A stretch of DNA of 64,000 bases, taken from positions 2,232,001 to 2,296,000 of the forward strand of contig JARFXM010000004.1 of assembly GCA_029532625.1 (NCBI GenBank). The letters run 5' to 3'. This stretch comes from Lomentospora prolificans (lineage: Eukaryota; Ascomycota; Sordariomycetes; Microascales; Microascaceae). A model generated the notes under the pieces. That model was not told the origin of the DNA and did no database searches. It saw nothing but the letters and a program-made list of their open reading frames with translations. A program made the position numbers and the translations under genes. This document shows positions 43,923 to 54,837 of the stretch, piece after piece. Within the stretch, counting starts at the first letter, position 1; each line of letters opens with the position of its first letter.

Positions 43923-45844
43923 ATGCATATCCGGGAGATGCTTGAGGAGGCCGAGAGGTCTGGCCAACCCTCCTTCTCCTTCGAATACTTCCCTCCCAAG
44001 ACCGCCCAGGGTGTCCAGAATCTGTACGACCGTATGGAGCGCATGTTCATGCTCGGTCCCAAGTTCGTCGACATTACCTGGGGCGCCGGTGGACACGTTG
44101 CCGAACTTACCAACGAGATGGTCGTCCAAGCCCAAACTCTTCTCGGCATGGAGTCTTGCATGCACCTGACCTGTACAGACATGGGCCTCGATCGAGTCAA
44201 CGACGCTCTCCGAAGAGCTTACAAGGCTGGCTGCACCAATATTCTCGCCCTCCGCGGCGATCCTCCGAGAGATAAGGAGAAATGGGAGGCCACCGATGGC
44301 GGTTTCAAGTACGCGAAGGACCTTGTGGCGCACATTCGCAACACTTACGGGAACCACTTCGATATTGGCGTGGCTGGCTACCCTGAAGGCTGTGACGACA
44401 ATAAGGACGAAGATCTCCTTCTTGAGCACCTCAAGGAAAAGGTTGACATGGGCGCTAGCTTCATCGTCACCCAGATGTTCTACGATGCAGACAACTTCCT
44501 TCGCTGGGTTAGGCGAGTCCGCGACAAGGGAATTACCGCCCCAATCCTCCCCGGAATCATGCCTGTGGCTACCTACGCCAGCTTTTTACGTCGCGCGAAC
44601 CACATGGGCTGCAAGATCCCCCCTGAGTGGATGGCCGTCATCGAGCCTGTGAAAAACGACGATCTTGCTGTGCGAGAGATTGGAAAGAGGCTAGTAGCCG
44701 ACTTGTGCCGCAAGCTCCTCGCTTCAGGCGAAATCCACCACCTACATTTCTACACTATGAATCTTGCCACTGCCACTAGCATGGTACTGCAGGACCTTGA
44801 CTGGCTTCCCTCGGCCGAGCGACCACTCAAGCAGGCTTTGCCTTGGAAGCAGTCTCTCGGTCTCGGCCGCCGTCAGGAGGATGTTCGACCTATCTTCTGG
44901 AGGAACCGGAACAAGTCCTACGTCCTTCGCACTCAAGAATGGGATGAGTTTCCCAACGGTCGCTGGGGTGATTCTAGGTCCCCTGCTTTCGGCGAGTTGG
45001 ATACCTATGGGATTCGCTTACCCGGAACCAGCGAACAGAATAGGAAGAAGTGGGGCGAGCCAAAGTCGATTCGTGACGTCGCCAACTTGTTCGTCAACTA
45101 CCTTGAAAACCGCCTTGACAGCTTGCCCTGGAGTGAAAGTCCTCTCACTGCTGAGGGTGAGGTTATCCGAGAAGACCTGGTCGCTCTTAACAGGCGAGGT
45201 CTCATTACCATCAATTCTCAGCCCGCCGTAAACGGTGTCAAGTCAAACCACCCCATTCATGGATGGGGTCCCTCCAACGGCTATGTCTATCAGAAGTCGT
45301 ACCTCGAACTTCTTGTCTGCCCGACCATCTACTCGGATATCATCGAGCGCATCAAGCGCCACCCTGACATTACCTACTATGCTGTGACCAAGGATGGAAC
45401 TCTCGAGTCTAATGCGCCCTCGGAAGGGCCTAACGCAGTCACTTGGGGTGTGTTCCCCGGCAAAGAGATTGTTCAGCCCACCATCGTCGAGAGCATCAGC
45501 TTCCTCGCTTGGAAGGATGAAGCCTTCCGTCTCGGAATAGACTGGGCACATTGTTTCGAATCCTCTAGCCCCAGCAGGGCTCTCATCGAAGGAATGATGA
45601 ACAATTGGTATCTCCTCAACATCGGTAAGTTGTTTCCTAACTGGGCCGTGATATGTGCACAGTCCTACTAACTTAGGTACCAGTGAACAATGACTTCCAG
45701 CAGCCCCGAACCATCTTCGAGCTTCTTGAAGGCCTCGAGGTTGAAGGCGTAGACACGCCGACTCCCGCCCCTGTCGAGGAACCTTCTGCCGTTGCTCTGG
45801 AGCCAGCCCCAGAACCTGTGGTTCAAGCCAATGGACCTAACTAA
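43923..45844 (+). CDS. Methylenetetrahydrofolate reductase
   Basis: Reduces 5,10-methylene-THF to 5-methyl-THF, the methyl donor for methionine synthesis (yeast Met12/Met13; Neurospora met-1). Exons are 43923-45624 and 45684-45844, 1863 nt, giving 620 aa. The N-terminal catalytic TIM barrel (about 1-300) has the active-site Glu in FSFEYFPPKTAQG, MHLTCTDMGLDRV, NILALRGDPPRD, GVAGYPEG, FIVTQMFYDADNFLRW and ILPGIMPVATY. The C-terminal regulatory domain (about 350-600) binds S-adenosylmethionine in eukaryotic members and includes GYVYQKSYLELLV and ITYYAVTKDG; the latter is closer to Met13 than Met12. Splicing gives LLNIVNNDFQQPRTIFELLEGL, with a TACTAAC branch point before the acceptor. The tail after about 585 is Pro/Glu-rich. 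Its 3' end faces the CCCH/RRM gene. Confidence 0.97.
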
Positions 45845-46727
45845 GTCGTCATTTTGAGACGTAGGCCCCGGCTCCTAATCACCCTAATATTCACCCGATA
45901 TCGACCCTAACTCTAAGGGAAACCGCAATGCTAAAAAAAGGCTCCAACGCCTTCTCTTCTACCCGACCTTTAAAGAAAGATTCCATCAACTGCATATCTA
46001 GAACGGCGTTCAACATCCGGATTATTCCACTGTCTTTTTAACTTCTCTCCCTCCCCGTCCAACTTTTCACTTCTTCATTTGTATGGCCCTCATCCAACAC
46101 TTAGGGTCAGATTTTCTCATTTATCACTCCCATCACGCTCACGACGCGCTGTCTCCATTTTCACCTCTGCGTTTCATCATCTTCTTTTCCCCTTCAAATG
46201 TAGCCAAGGAAGGGAATTGTTATCTTTGTTTGGGCTATATGAAATTCCTTTTCTAACTTTTCCTTTTTTTTTTTTTTCCGTTTTCGGGGTATGGCGACGT
46301 GGGAGGGAGGGATTCTTTTCTTTTTTCAACAAAAAAGATACCCAGGGAACATTTTACTAAAATGATAAACATGATATACGGGGTTTTTTTGCAACCTCAG
46401 TTTCAATTTCGCTCGCTTCCTCGATGACTACCCAGTAATGTAATGAACATTGTAGACGGGTAGGGAGCATGGTGAGGAGTCTAGTCGCACGTAATCTCTC
46501 ACGCCGCAAGGCCTCATCTAATTACAGCTCGAGCTTATTTCCTTTCTATTTAATCATAACATATCCGTCGCAATGTTTTGGTATTACAGGAAACGAAACC
46601 TGTTTTCGCCTCTTGCTCCCTGCTTTTCTTTCGTCTCTTTATCCCTCTCTTTATCCCTTAACGTCCTCCCTTGAAATCCCGGCACACCACAGAATCCAAC
46701 AGCATGGAACAGACCACACGGTCTCTT
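45845..46727. other. Convergent intergenic region with T-rich tracts
   Basis: 883 bp between convergent stop codons of the MTHFR and CCCH/RRM genes. It is C/T-rich, with a T15 run near 46265-46279 and another T-rich stretch near 46384. It should hold two 3' UTRs. No gene is seen. Confidence 0.5.
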
Positions 46728-49259
46728 CTAACTCCCCCACTCGTTATCATCCGCAACCTCGTAGTCCATGTCGCGTTCATCCTGATCCTTATAGGCCTTG
46801 CCATCGTCCTCCTCGATGACCTCTCCGTCCTCGAGCATATTATGGTTGTCGGTCTGAACGTCAGTGGCGCTATCACCGGCACCACCGGCCTCATGGGCGT
46901 TGGCGACGCTCTCCTTCTCGTCCTTGATGATCAAGTCAGGGCGCAGGCGGGACGCCGAGTTGGGCACCCAAGTTACCTTGAGGGTGCCTTCTACGCCGGG
47001 GAGGGTGTTATTGTCGAGCTGGATGAGGAAGGTTTCAGCCGTCTTGCGGTCTTTGAAGGTGATGTGAGTCGCGGCCGGTGTGGTCTCTATAGCCGCGAAT
47101 TCGCCCACGCCCTGCATCATGTACTGGTTAGCTTCCAATATGCACAGAAATTTGAAGGCAAGAGACTTACAAGAAGGAACTGTCGGAGCGCCTCATCCTT
47201 CTCCGGTGCAGTAAAGTCAAGACCAGTCACAGACACTCTCTTTGGCCTATTATCGAGCGAGTAGGCAGCATAGGCTTCATGAACGTCCCCGTATCCACCG
47301 CCGTAGCCACCGCGGAATCCACCCCTATAGCCACCCCTCGGCGCATGGCCCCGACCTCGGAAACTACCCCTCGAGCCTCCCCGGCCGCGATAACCACCAT
47401 GTGTAGCAAAGCCGTTAGACTCGTCAAATGGCTGCGCCTCAGGGTTGGGATCCAAGCCGAGTATCCTCGCCTCCTCCTCCAATTTCATAAGCTGAGACCT
47501 GAGAGACTCCGTTGTCGAGTTTCCCTGAGTGTCAGGACTTTCAGCTGCGCCGGTCCCATTCCCTAACCTGACCTCTAGTTTGCGCTTCACCTCGAGCTGC
47601 CTCTCTAATAACTCCTGCTGCCACTTGTCAAGCTGCTCCTTTTGCTTTAGAAGCTCGGCCCGCCTCTGTTTCTTTTGTTCAAAAAGCCTCTGTGCTTCCT
47701 CCTGTCGCTTGACAAACTCGTCCATATCAAATTCAGGCTCAGTGTTGGGACCGTTTGCATCGGGACCTGCGCCGTTAAACACTTCGCGTCCGTTCGATGC
47801 ACCATCAGTTTCTTCTCTATACCAGAAGACCTTCACAAATCGGTTATCAAAGATAGCTTTGGGACACTGATAAGCTGCGTTGGCGGAATCCCAAGTATCG
47901 AATTTTATGATAGCTAGGTGCTTGTACGACCTCATTGAGACTTCGGTAATCTGCCCAAACTGACTGAAGAAACCGCGGATCGAGTCTTCGTTGAAGTTCT
48001 CTTCGGGGATGCCCTCAACGACAATCGCCGTCCGATTCCTGTCTCTAACGGGGCCCTCGAAGGAAAATGCGGCTCTGGACGTCCTTTCTCGGTTGGATTT
48101 ACGAAACTTGTCTGCTCGCCGTTTTTTAGACGACCCCTTGCTGCCAGGTGGGACAAAGGCAGGTAGGCGCTGTGCGGCGAACATGAGGAAGTTTGGGTCG
48201 TTGGGATCGTAGGCTACGCAAAATATATTAGTATAATTGTCGTAGCAGTGACCATGTAAGAGTGACTCTTACCATCGTTTATGTCCATGCCCACAGGGAG
48301 CGAAGGGGCCGGGAAGGTGGGAAGGCTGTGGTCATAGGGGCATGTCAGACCCCGAGGACAAAAGCCTTGCGTATCAAACTGGTGGCATCGCTGCTTTGGG
48401 CCACGCTTATTCCCACTTTTCCCGCTTTTAGTTTGTCCGGGATACAGGAATGGAGGTGGGTATTGGAGACTTTCGAGGCCGGGGGCGAATCCTACGAAAC
48501 CAGGAGCGAGGACGGGGCTGCCTGCCGTGGCATGGCCCATTTGTCTCCCCCACAGCGAGTCCCTATCGGCACCCTCACCCCTACCGCCTCTGTAGCCCCC
48601 TCGTGGCTGTTTGAGAGCTCGGTTCGAGTCATCTCGAGGAAAGGCTGGCGTACCTTGTTCTTCGCCATCTATACGCTCTCGGTATGACCGCTTTCTCGAG
48701 AAGTTAAGGTGTGCCTGTCCAGGGTACTGAGGTTGAAGGGTTTGGGCTTGATTTGGAGCAAATGCCTCGAGCGGTCGACTCGGGTCATATGTGGGTGCCG
48801 ACTGCTTCGGAGGTGGTTTTTGGGGTCGAGCTTCGGGAGGGAGGTACAGCTTTTCCGCGATCGCCTTGAAAACATCATCGATAAAAACTGAGGACTCTAT
48901 AAAGGCACAGGATGATCTAGCATTAGTTTAAAAAGCGCTAGGGAAAAGGTCCTATCGGTTCGGTGGGTATTTGAACACGGCTTAGACTAGCGGACTTACC
49001 ATTGTCATTCAGAAAGTCGCGTATTTCCTGTTTGCAGAGCTCGCGTATCGAGGTCGCATCACCATCGTGTCTGAGGAGCTCGATAACATATTCGGCGAGT
49101 ACGTCGGCGTCGGCGTCGGAGCTGGGATGTTCACTGTTAGTAAATGGATTTTCTTGATGGGGCTTCAAGATATCGGATGACGCACGTATTTTCGAGGCGT
49201 TTCACGATCCAGGACTTTAGCGCAGGCACTTCTTCTTTAGGGAAGAGCAGCGACGCCAT
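46728..49259 (-). CDS. CCCH zinc-finger/RRM RNA-binding protein (RBM26/27, Rmn1-like)
   Basis: Predicted nuclear RNA-binding protein of 752 aa, related to metazoan RBM26/27 and fission yeast Rmn1, which work in nuclear RNA surveillance. Exons on the minus strand are 49259-49186, 49121-49000, 48896-48273, 48213-47171 and 47123-46728 (2259 nt). A PWI-like N-terminal helical domain (about 1-85) starts MASLLFPKEEVPALKSWIVK. One CCCH finger lies at 236-255 (C-x8-C-x5-C-x3-H). An RRM at about 335-415 has TAIVVEGIPEE as RNP2 and HLAIIKFDTWDSA as RNP1. Next are a Gln/Glu/Lys coiled coil (KRQEEAQRLFEQKKQRRAEL), an RGG-rich region and a second, weaker RRM-like fold opening KRVSVTGLDF. The C-terminus is acidic (EDGEVIEEDDG). 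The first donor is GTGCGT; the others are standard. Confidence 0.88.
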
Positions 49260-50093
49260 TGTTTAGGGAAAGATGTGTCGTATGGCTTGACAGTCAAGTT
49301 CACTATTCTGCCGTGTGTCGCGCGGAAGAGAGGACGGAAGGAAACTTGCTGGAAAGGGTGGAAGTGTGTCCCACTAGGCCTAACTTCATCTCAAGGCTCT
49401 GGGAAAGCGATGGGCTAAGTTTTGAGGCCTCAAGGAAATATCGGCCGATTTTTCCTTCTTTCCTCATTAATAGCTAGGATTTTAGTCAAAATTAAAGACC
49501 TGCTCTCCATTGGGAATGCCTTTTTCTTTCGACTATCACCAATCGTGACATTCCTCAAGCTCTCTGACGTTCGAATCCGGCAAAACTACGGTAAAATTCG
49601 AGGATTCTTGGATCAATTCTGCCGTGGTCATCAAGGAATCCGAGCATATGGCATCCCTCTTTTCGGTCCTTGTCGTAAGAGCCACTAAACATTGACTTCA
49701 ACATCACGGGTTTGAGTCACAGAGTTTGAAGATACGGCATATGTTTCATCTTGGAGGTACAAGCTTGGAAATCAATTTTGAGAGATAGCTGGACCATGAG
49801 GTGATTGCAGGCCAGTCACTTCTAACTACACAGGCGAGAAGCTTTGGGGCAGGAGAAGCGTCGACAAAATCGACATCTCCTCTGCCATGATATCTAGTTT
49901 TGCCTCGGAGGCGCTCCTCATTTATCGATAGAATGCCCATTTTTGGAACCCGTCCAACCACTTACCTCCCTGCTTCCGAGCAATTCGAGGTCCGGGCCTC
50001 GCCTGATTCGAGGCTGTCGTCGTTATGAACGGCCCTGCATTCGCTCCATGAGAGCCATCCGGCGTCACAAAAGGATCACCCCGTCGAATTTGC
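49260..50093. promoter_or_regulatory. CCCH/RRM promoter and EF2 3' interval
   Basis: 834 bp upstream of the CCCH/RRM start and downstream of the EF2 stop. No coding sequence with family likeness is seen; it should hold the promoter of the former and the 3' UTR of the latter. Confidence 0.4.
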
Positions 50094-52956
50094 TTACAAC
50101 TTGTCGTAGTACTATTATCACATGTTAGCCAACAAACAGACTGCTACTGATATTGACGAAGTAAGGAGGTAAATGGCTAAAAGAGAAAAAACACTTACGT
50201 TCTCAACGCCGGGTACCTCAACCTTGAGACCCTTACGCTTACGCATGGTCTGGACAACCTGGCCGGTCTTGGAGGTGGCGTCAAGGGGTGATCCACCGGG
50301 GAGAATCTCCCAGTGGTCGAAGACGGACTGAGGGAAGGCCTGGCCAGAGGTGGCTTGACGAAGGTCACCGTTGAAACCGAAGGACTCCATGACAGGAAGG
50401 TAGGCTTTGATGGTGAAGAGAGGAGTTCCGGGGCGCTGCTCTTCGTTGAAGACGTGACCACGACGACGGGTAAGGACACCGTAGACACCACCCATGGCGA
50501 CCTCGGGCACCTGGATCTCGACAAGGAAGATGGGCTCCATGAGGGTGGGTTCGGCGAGGAGGGTGGCGGCATAAAGGACGCGACGGGTGGTGGGGATAAT
50601 CTGGCCACCACCACGGTGGATAGCATCGGCATGGAGAGTAACATCCATGATGTTGAAACGGATACCACGCATGGGCTCCTCTCCGAGGGGACCTTCGCGG
50701 GTGGCCCACTGGAAACCGGAGGCGACGGAATCCTTGATTTCGTGGAGGTACTGGACGGCCTTGGTCTGGTCAACGAGCAAGTTGGCACCGCTCATGTCGG
50801 GGCCGAAGGCCCAGATCTTTCGGGCATCGGTGACATCCCAGCCGTGGTTGTCGGCAAGGACACGGGCACGAGCCTTAAGATCATCACGAGGAGAGATCTT
50901 GCCGTCCTCAATGTCCCTACAAAGCTCCTCGCTGAGGGGCTCAGCAATCATGTAGATACGGTTGTGCTTGTTAGGTGACTTGGAAAGGGCAGTGATGCTA
51001 GACTTGCTCTGGACCGTCTCACGGTACTGGACGACGGGGTCAGAGATGATGAGGGGAACGCAAGCGTGGTCCTCCTCGAGATCCTTCAAGCAAATCTCCA
51101 AGTGAAGCTCACCGGCACCGGCGACGACGTGCTCGCCGGAGTCGTTAGTGTAAGTCAGGACGCAAGGGTCGGACTTGGAGAGACGCTTGAGACCTTCAAC
51201 GAGCTTGGGAAGATCCTGGGCGTTCTTGACCTGGACCGACTGCTGCACGACGGGGGATACCGAGAACTTCATGACCTTAAGGTTGTGGGCGGTGTCGATG
51301 GTGGTGAGGGTACCGGATTTGAGCAGGAACTGATCAATACCGACGAGACCAACAATGTTACCGGCAGGCATGTCATCAATGGGCTCGACCTTGCCGCCCA
51401 TCATGAGAACGGTACGCTGAATTGCCTTGATGAAGAGATCCTCCTTCTTACCAGGGACGTAGTTGGGACCCTGGATGCGGACCTTGAGACCGGAGCGGAC
51501 GGTACCGGCAAAGACACGACCGAAAGCATAGAAACGACCCTTATCGGAAGTGGGCACCATTTTGGAGACGTAAAGCATGAGAGGACCTTTAGGATCACAG
51601 TCACGGATGGCGACGGCAGCCTCATCATCGGGGGGCCCCTCGTACAGGGTCTCAGCACGGTACTTCTGGGCGGTAACAGGGGAAGGAAGGTGAAGAATCA
51701 ACATCTCAATAATGGAGTCGGCGGCAGGAAGGAAGGTCCTCATGATGACCTTGAGAAGAGGCTTGCCCTCCTTGTCACGGTCCTCGGGGGCGATCTTGAG
51801 GTTGAGCTTGTCAAGAAGCATGGTGATATCATCCTTCTTGGACTTCATGACAGCGTCAAAGATCTTGAAAATGGGGTCCAAGATGAACTGGTTAAAGGCA
51901 CGCTCGAGCTGCTTGCCCTCATAGGTACCGTTCTTGGTCCACTTCTTGGTCTTGGGGTTGAAGTAGTTGTCGCCCCAGAGACGCTCCATCATCTTGTTGC
52001 GGTCAACACCGAACTTCTTGGCGTACCTGACGGCGAACTGACGGATGGTGAAAGCCCAACCGTGGAGACCGGAACCGAAAGCGACGGTACCTTTGTCGGG
52101 GTAGACCTGGACATCACCGAGGGCCTTGTCAAGGTACATGGAGATAATGACGTTGACGGACTCGATGGTTCGTGAGAAGGACTGGTACAAGTCTTCCTTG
52201 GACACCTGAAGCTCGAGAAGAGCGCGGTCGACCTTATTGACAATAACGACAGGCTTAATACGCTCACCAAGCGCCTGACGCAGCACAGTCTCGGTCTGGA
52301 CACAGACACCTTCGACGGTATCGACAACAACGAGGGCACCGTCAGTGACACGGAGGGCAGCAGTCACCTCGGAGGAGAAATCAACGTGACCGGGGCAGTC
52401 AATGAGGTTGATGAGGAAACCCTTGCCGTCGACTTTCTGGCCGACGATATCCTTGAGATCGTCGTCATCCTCAAGAGAACCGTACAAAGAAATGGCGGTA
52501 GACTTGATCGTGATACCACGCTCTTGCTCGTCTGCTCTGGTATCCGTCGCTCGAGCATCACCAGCCTTGGCGGTGGAGATAATACCGGCCTTGGCTAAGA
52601 GAGAGTCGGTCAGGGTAGACTTGCCGTGATCGACGTGGGCAATGACGGACATGTTACGGACATTGGTGGGCTTGTCCATAAGGGCCCGGATCTCGTCGAT
52701 CGTGAAGCTATTATGAGAGAAAACAAGTTAGTAGCTGACTCAACATAACCTAAAAGCTCGATGAGAGCGATTGAACGACCGAGGATATCATATGAACCGC
52801 CCGGTGGAAGCGGGTACGAGGCGCGTGGCATGTTCTGTTTCCAACTGCCCTCACCCGGCCCTGAGACGGCGCATCGAGATAGGCTGAGTCGACAGAGAGG
52901 AAAGAGCTTCAGGAGGCAGAAAAACAATGCATAATTGGGAGAACTTACTTGACCAT
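50094..52956 (-). CDS. Translation elongation factor 2
   Basis: GTPase that moves the ribosome along mRNA (eEF2; Neurospora cot-3, yeast EFT1/2). Exons on the minus strand are 52956-52949 (8 nt), 52707-50199 and 50111-50094 (18 nt), total 2535 nt, giving 844 aa. Splicing gives MVNFTIDEIRALMDKPTNVR at the start and VENYYDKL at the end, both typical. The GTP-binding motifs are AHVDHGKST (26-34), DCPGHVDFSSEV and NKVDRALLEL. The diphthamide site lies in LHADAIHRGGGQ near residue 700. The first intron (241 nt) has a CTACTAAC branch point. Codon use is strongly biased to C/G endings, leaving long antisense frames that are not genes. Confidence 0.99.
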
Positions 52957-54837
52957 TTTGGCGGTATTGTTTGCGATACCGTTTGGAAATGGATTTTTTA
53001 GGATGAAGTTGGGTAGTGAAGAGGTGAAAAAACCTGTTGGGCAGGCGAGAAAGTCGAAAGCGGGGTTTAAGACCAGCACCCCGCGATTGTGGATTTCTAA
53101 TGAGTCGCAGAGAGGAACCCCCGAAAGTCAGATAATGACAGCCCAGGAGAGGAAAAAAGCGAAGTAGAACAGGCGCCTTGTGCCAATTCAAGCCTCACTG
53201 TTTATATCACCTGTCGGACTTGAAGAAACTGGATGGCAGAGGAGGGAAAGGGGGAAAAATGAAGTTGCGGGAGAGGCGAGACAAGACGACGAGGGCGAGT
53301 GTACACAAGGAAGGAGGGGGTGGAGAAGAGCCGGAAGTGGCAGTGGACTGTGGTTGCATGTACCTCAAGTCCAGGTTTTTTCCTCTTCGCTCTCTGCGCG
53401 GGTCACTCCTCTCTGCCTTTTTTTTTTTTTTTTTTCGCCTTTTGGCGGGGTAAAATTTGTTACAGTAACTGGCATCGCGTCCGCTCGAGTCTTGTCCCTC
53501 TCAAGCTTTGGTCCTGTCTCGTCGCCTGCCGCATAGTACTACGCGGTCACTAGGTAGTACATCTGGTGCGCTGCTGCTTAGCGCTGATACTTGGCTCTGA
53601 TAGTCGTAATACTTGCACTCGGAGCTCTGGCTCGTACCAGCAAGAGGCCTCTTCCCGGCTTGGAGATAACCCCACCATGTGTCGCAAAATGGAAAGAGGG
53701 TTATTAGCCCTCCTACAGTGACCTTTGGGCCACACAATTAGATATTATCGCTCTCACTCCATGTCTTTGCTACCATAGATTAGCTTCGAACGGCATCGTT
53801 AGGTTGGTATCTAGTGCACGACGTGCTTTCACAAGCCAGGCGCCTGGCGTCGAGGCTTAAACTGAGCCATGAGGCGAGTCTCTGATTCATAGTTATCATC
53901 GAACGCAACTTTAGCACTCCGGCTGACTCCTCGCTCATGATACAAATACTCCTAAAGCAGAGAACGGGTGTCCAGGATGGGAAGGATTGGTTGCTTCTGG
54001 CAACAATGGGCAGGAAAGGTATCCGGATACTTTTGCTCATCTATTTTACGACTATGAGGCGACTGTGCGGGGCGACAAACGTCAAGGTGCGAAAATTAAT
54101 AATTACGCCACCTGGTTAAGCTGCCAGCCATCTCACGCTGGTGGGGTAAAAGGTCTTCCAGGCGTGATTTGCTGCAACCTGCAGCAAGCAGCCACTGTCG
54201 TCGCTGGCCTTGCCCCGCTGGCTGGCTGTCTGCTCCCAGTCCTGCACGTATCCGCTCATCCAGACTTTATTACTCTGTATGGAATGGCGACCAGGCGTTA
54301 TAACTGAGCAATCCCGACTTCCCAGCAAAGTTCAGAGTTCCCCGTCAAACACAATGCACTGTGGACGGTTACGGCCCTAAGGACGCCCATGCGAGAGCTT
54401 CAATGGTCGTAGCGGGTTTATACGGCCATTCCGTTTATACCTTAGCCTGAGATATGACTCTACGCCGATCAGATAGATGACTTCGTGGTTGCAGCCCCCC
54501 AATAGCATGATGCTAGGGACGCACGAGCTACACACCTCTTTTCTGGACAAATCGCCCACGCTTTCCCTGTGGCGTGAGAACCCCAAGCCCCGGGTACGGG
54601 ATAACTCTCAATCATGAATTACTGGCTAGACTTAGATGATCGGGGTTCTTGTGCAGGAGCCGTGCTCACACAGCTTTCCGGGCCCCGAGTCACAGCTCAA
54701 GCTTTGATTAGTCATCGTTTATTGGAGAATCATCGATCCGCATCTAGACTTGATAGATAATCATACAAGGAAATCCTCCGCCTGCCTAAGCTTGGCTATT
54801 TTTGTGTAATATATTTCAAATACTAGGGTATCCCACT
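52957..54837. other. EF2 promoter and Csf1 3' interval
   Basis: 1.9 kb between the EF2 start and the Csf1 stop. It includes purine-rich sequence at about 53230-53340 and a T18 run at 53418-53435, probably in the EF2 promoter or leader. No recognisable gene or RNA is seen between 53440 and 54837. Confidence 0.45.
53418..53435. repeat. Poly-T tract (18 nt)
   Basis: Eighteen consecutive T about 460 bp upstream of the EF2 start codon. On the EF2 sense strand it is a poly(dA) tract, a nucleosome-disfavouring element common upstream of highly expressed genes. Confidence 0.85.

Noticed and set aside
43821..44429. 202-aa open frame antisense to the start of MTHFR
   Set aside because: Lies opposite a clear catalytic domain with biased codons; no start context or homology.
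51066..52175. 369-aa open frame antisense to EF2
   Set aside because: Created by strong codon bias in EF2; composition is repetitive Gly/Asp/Leu with no family likeness.
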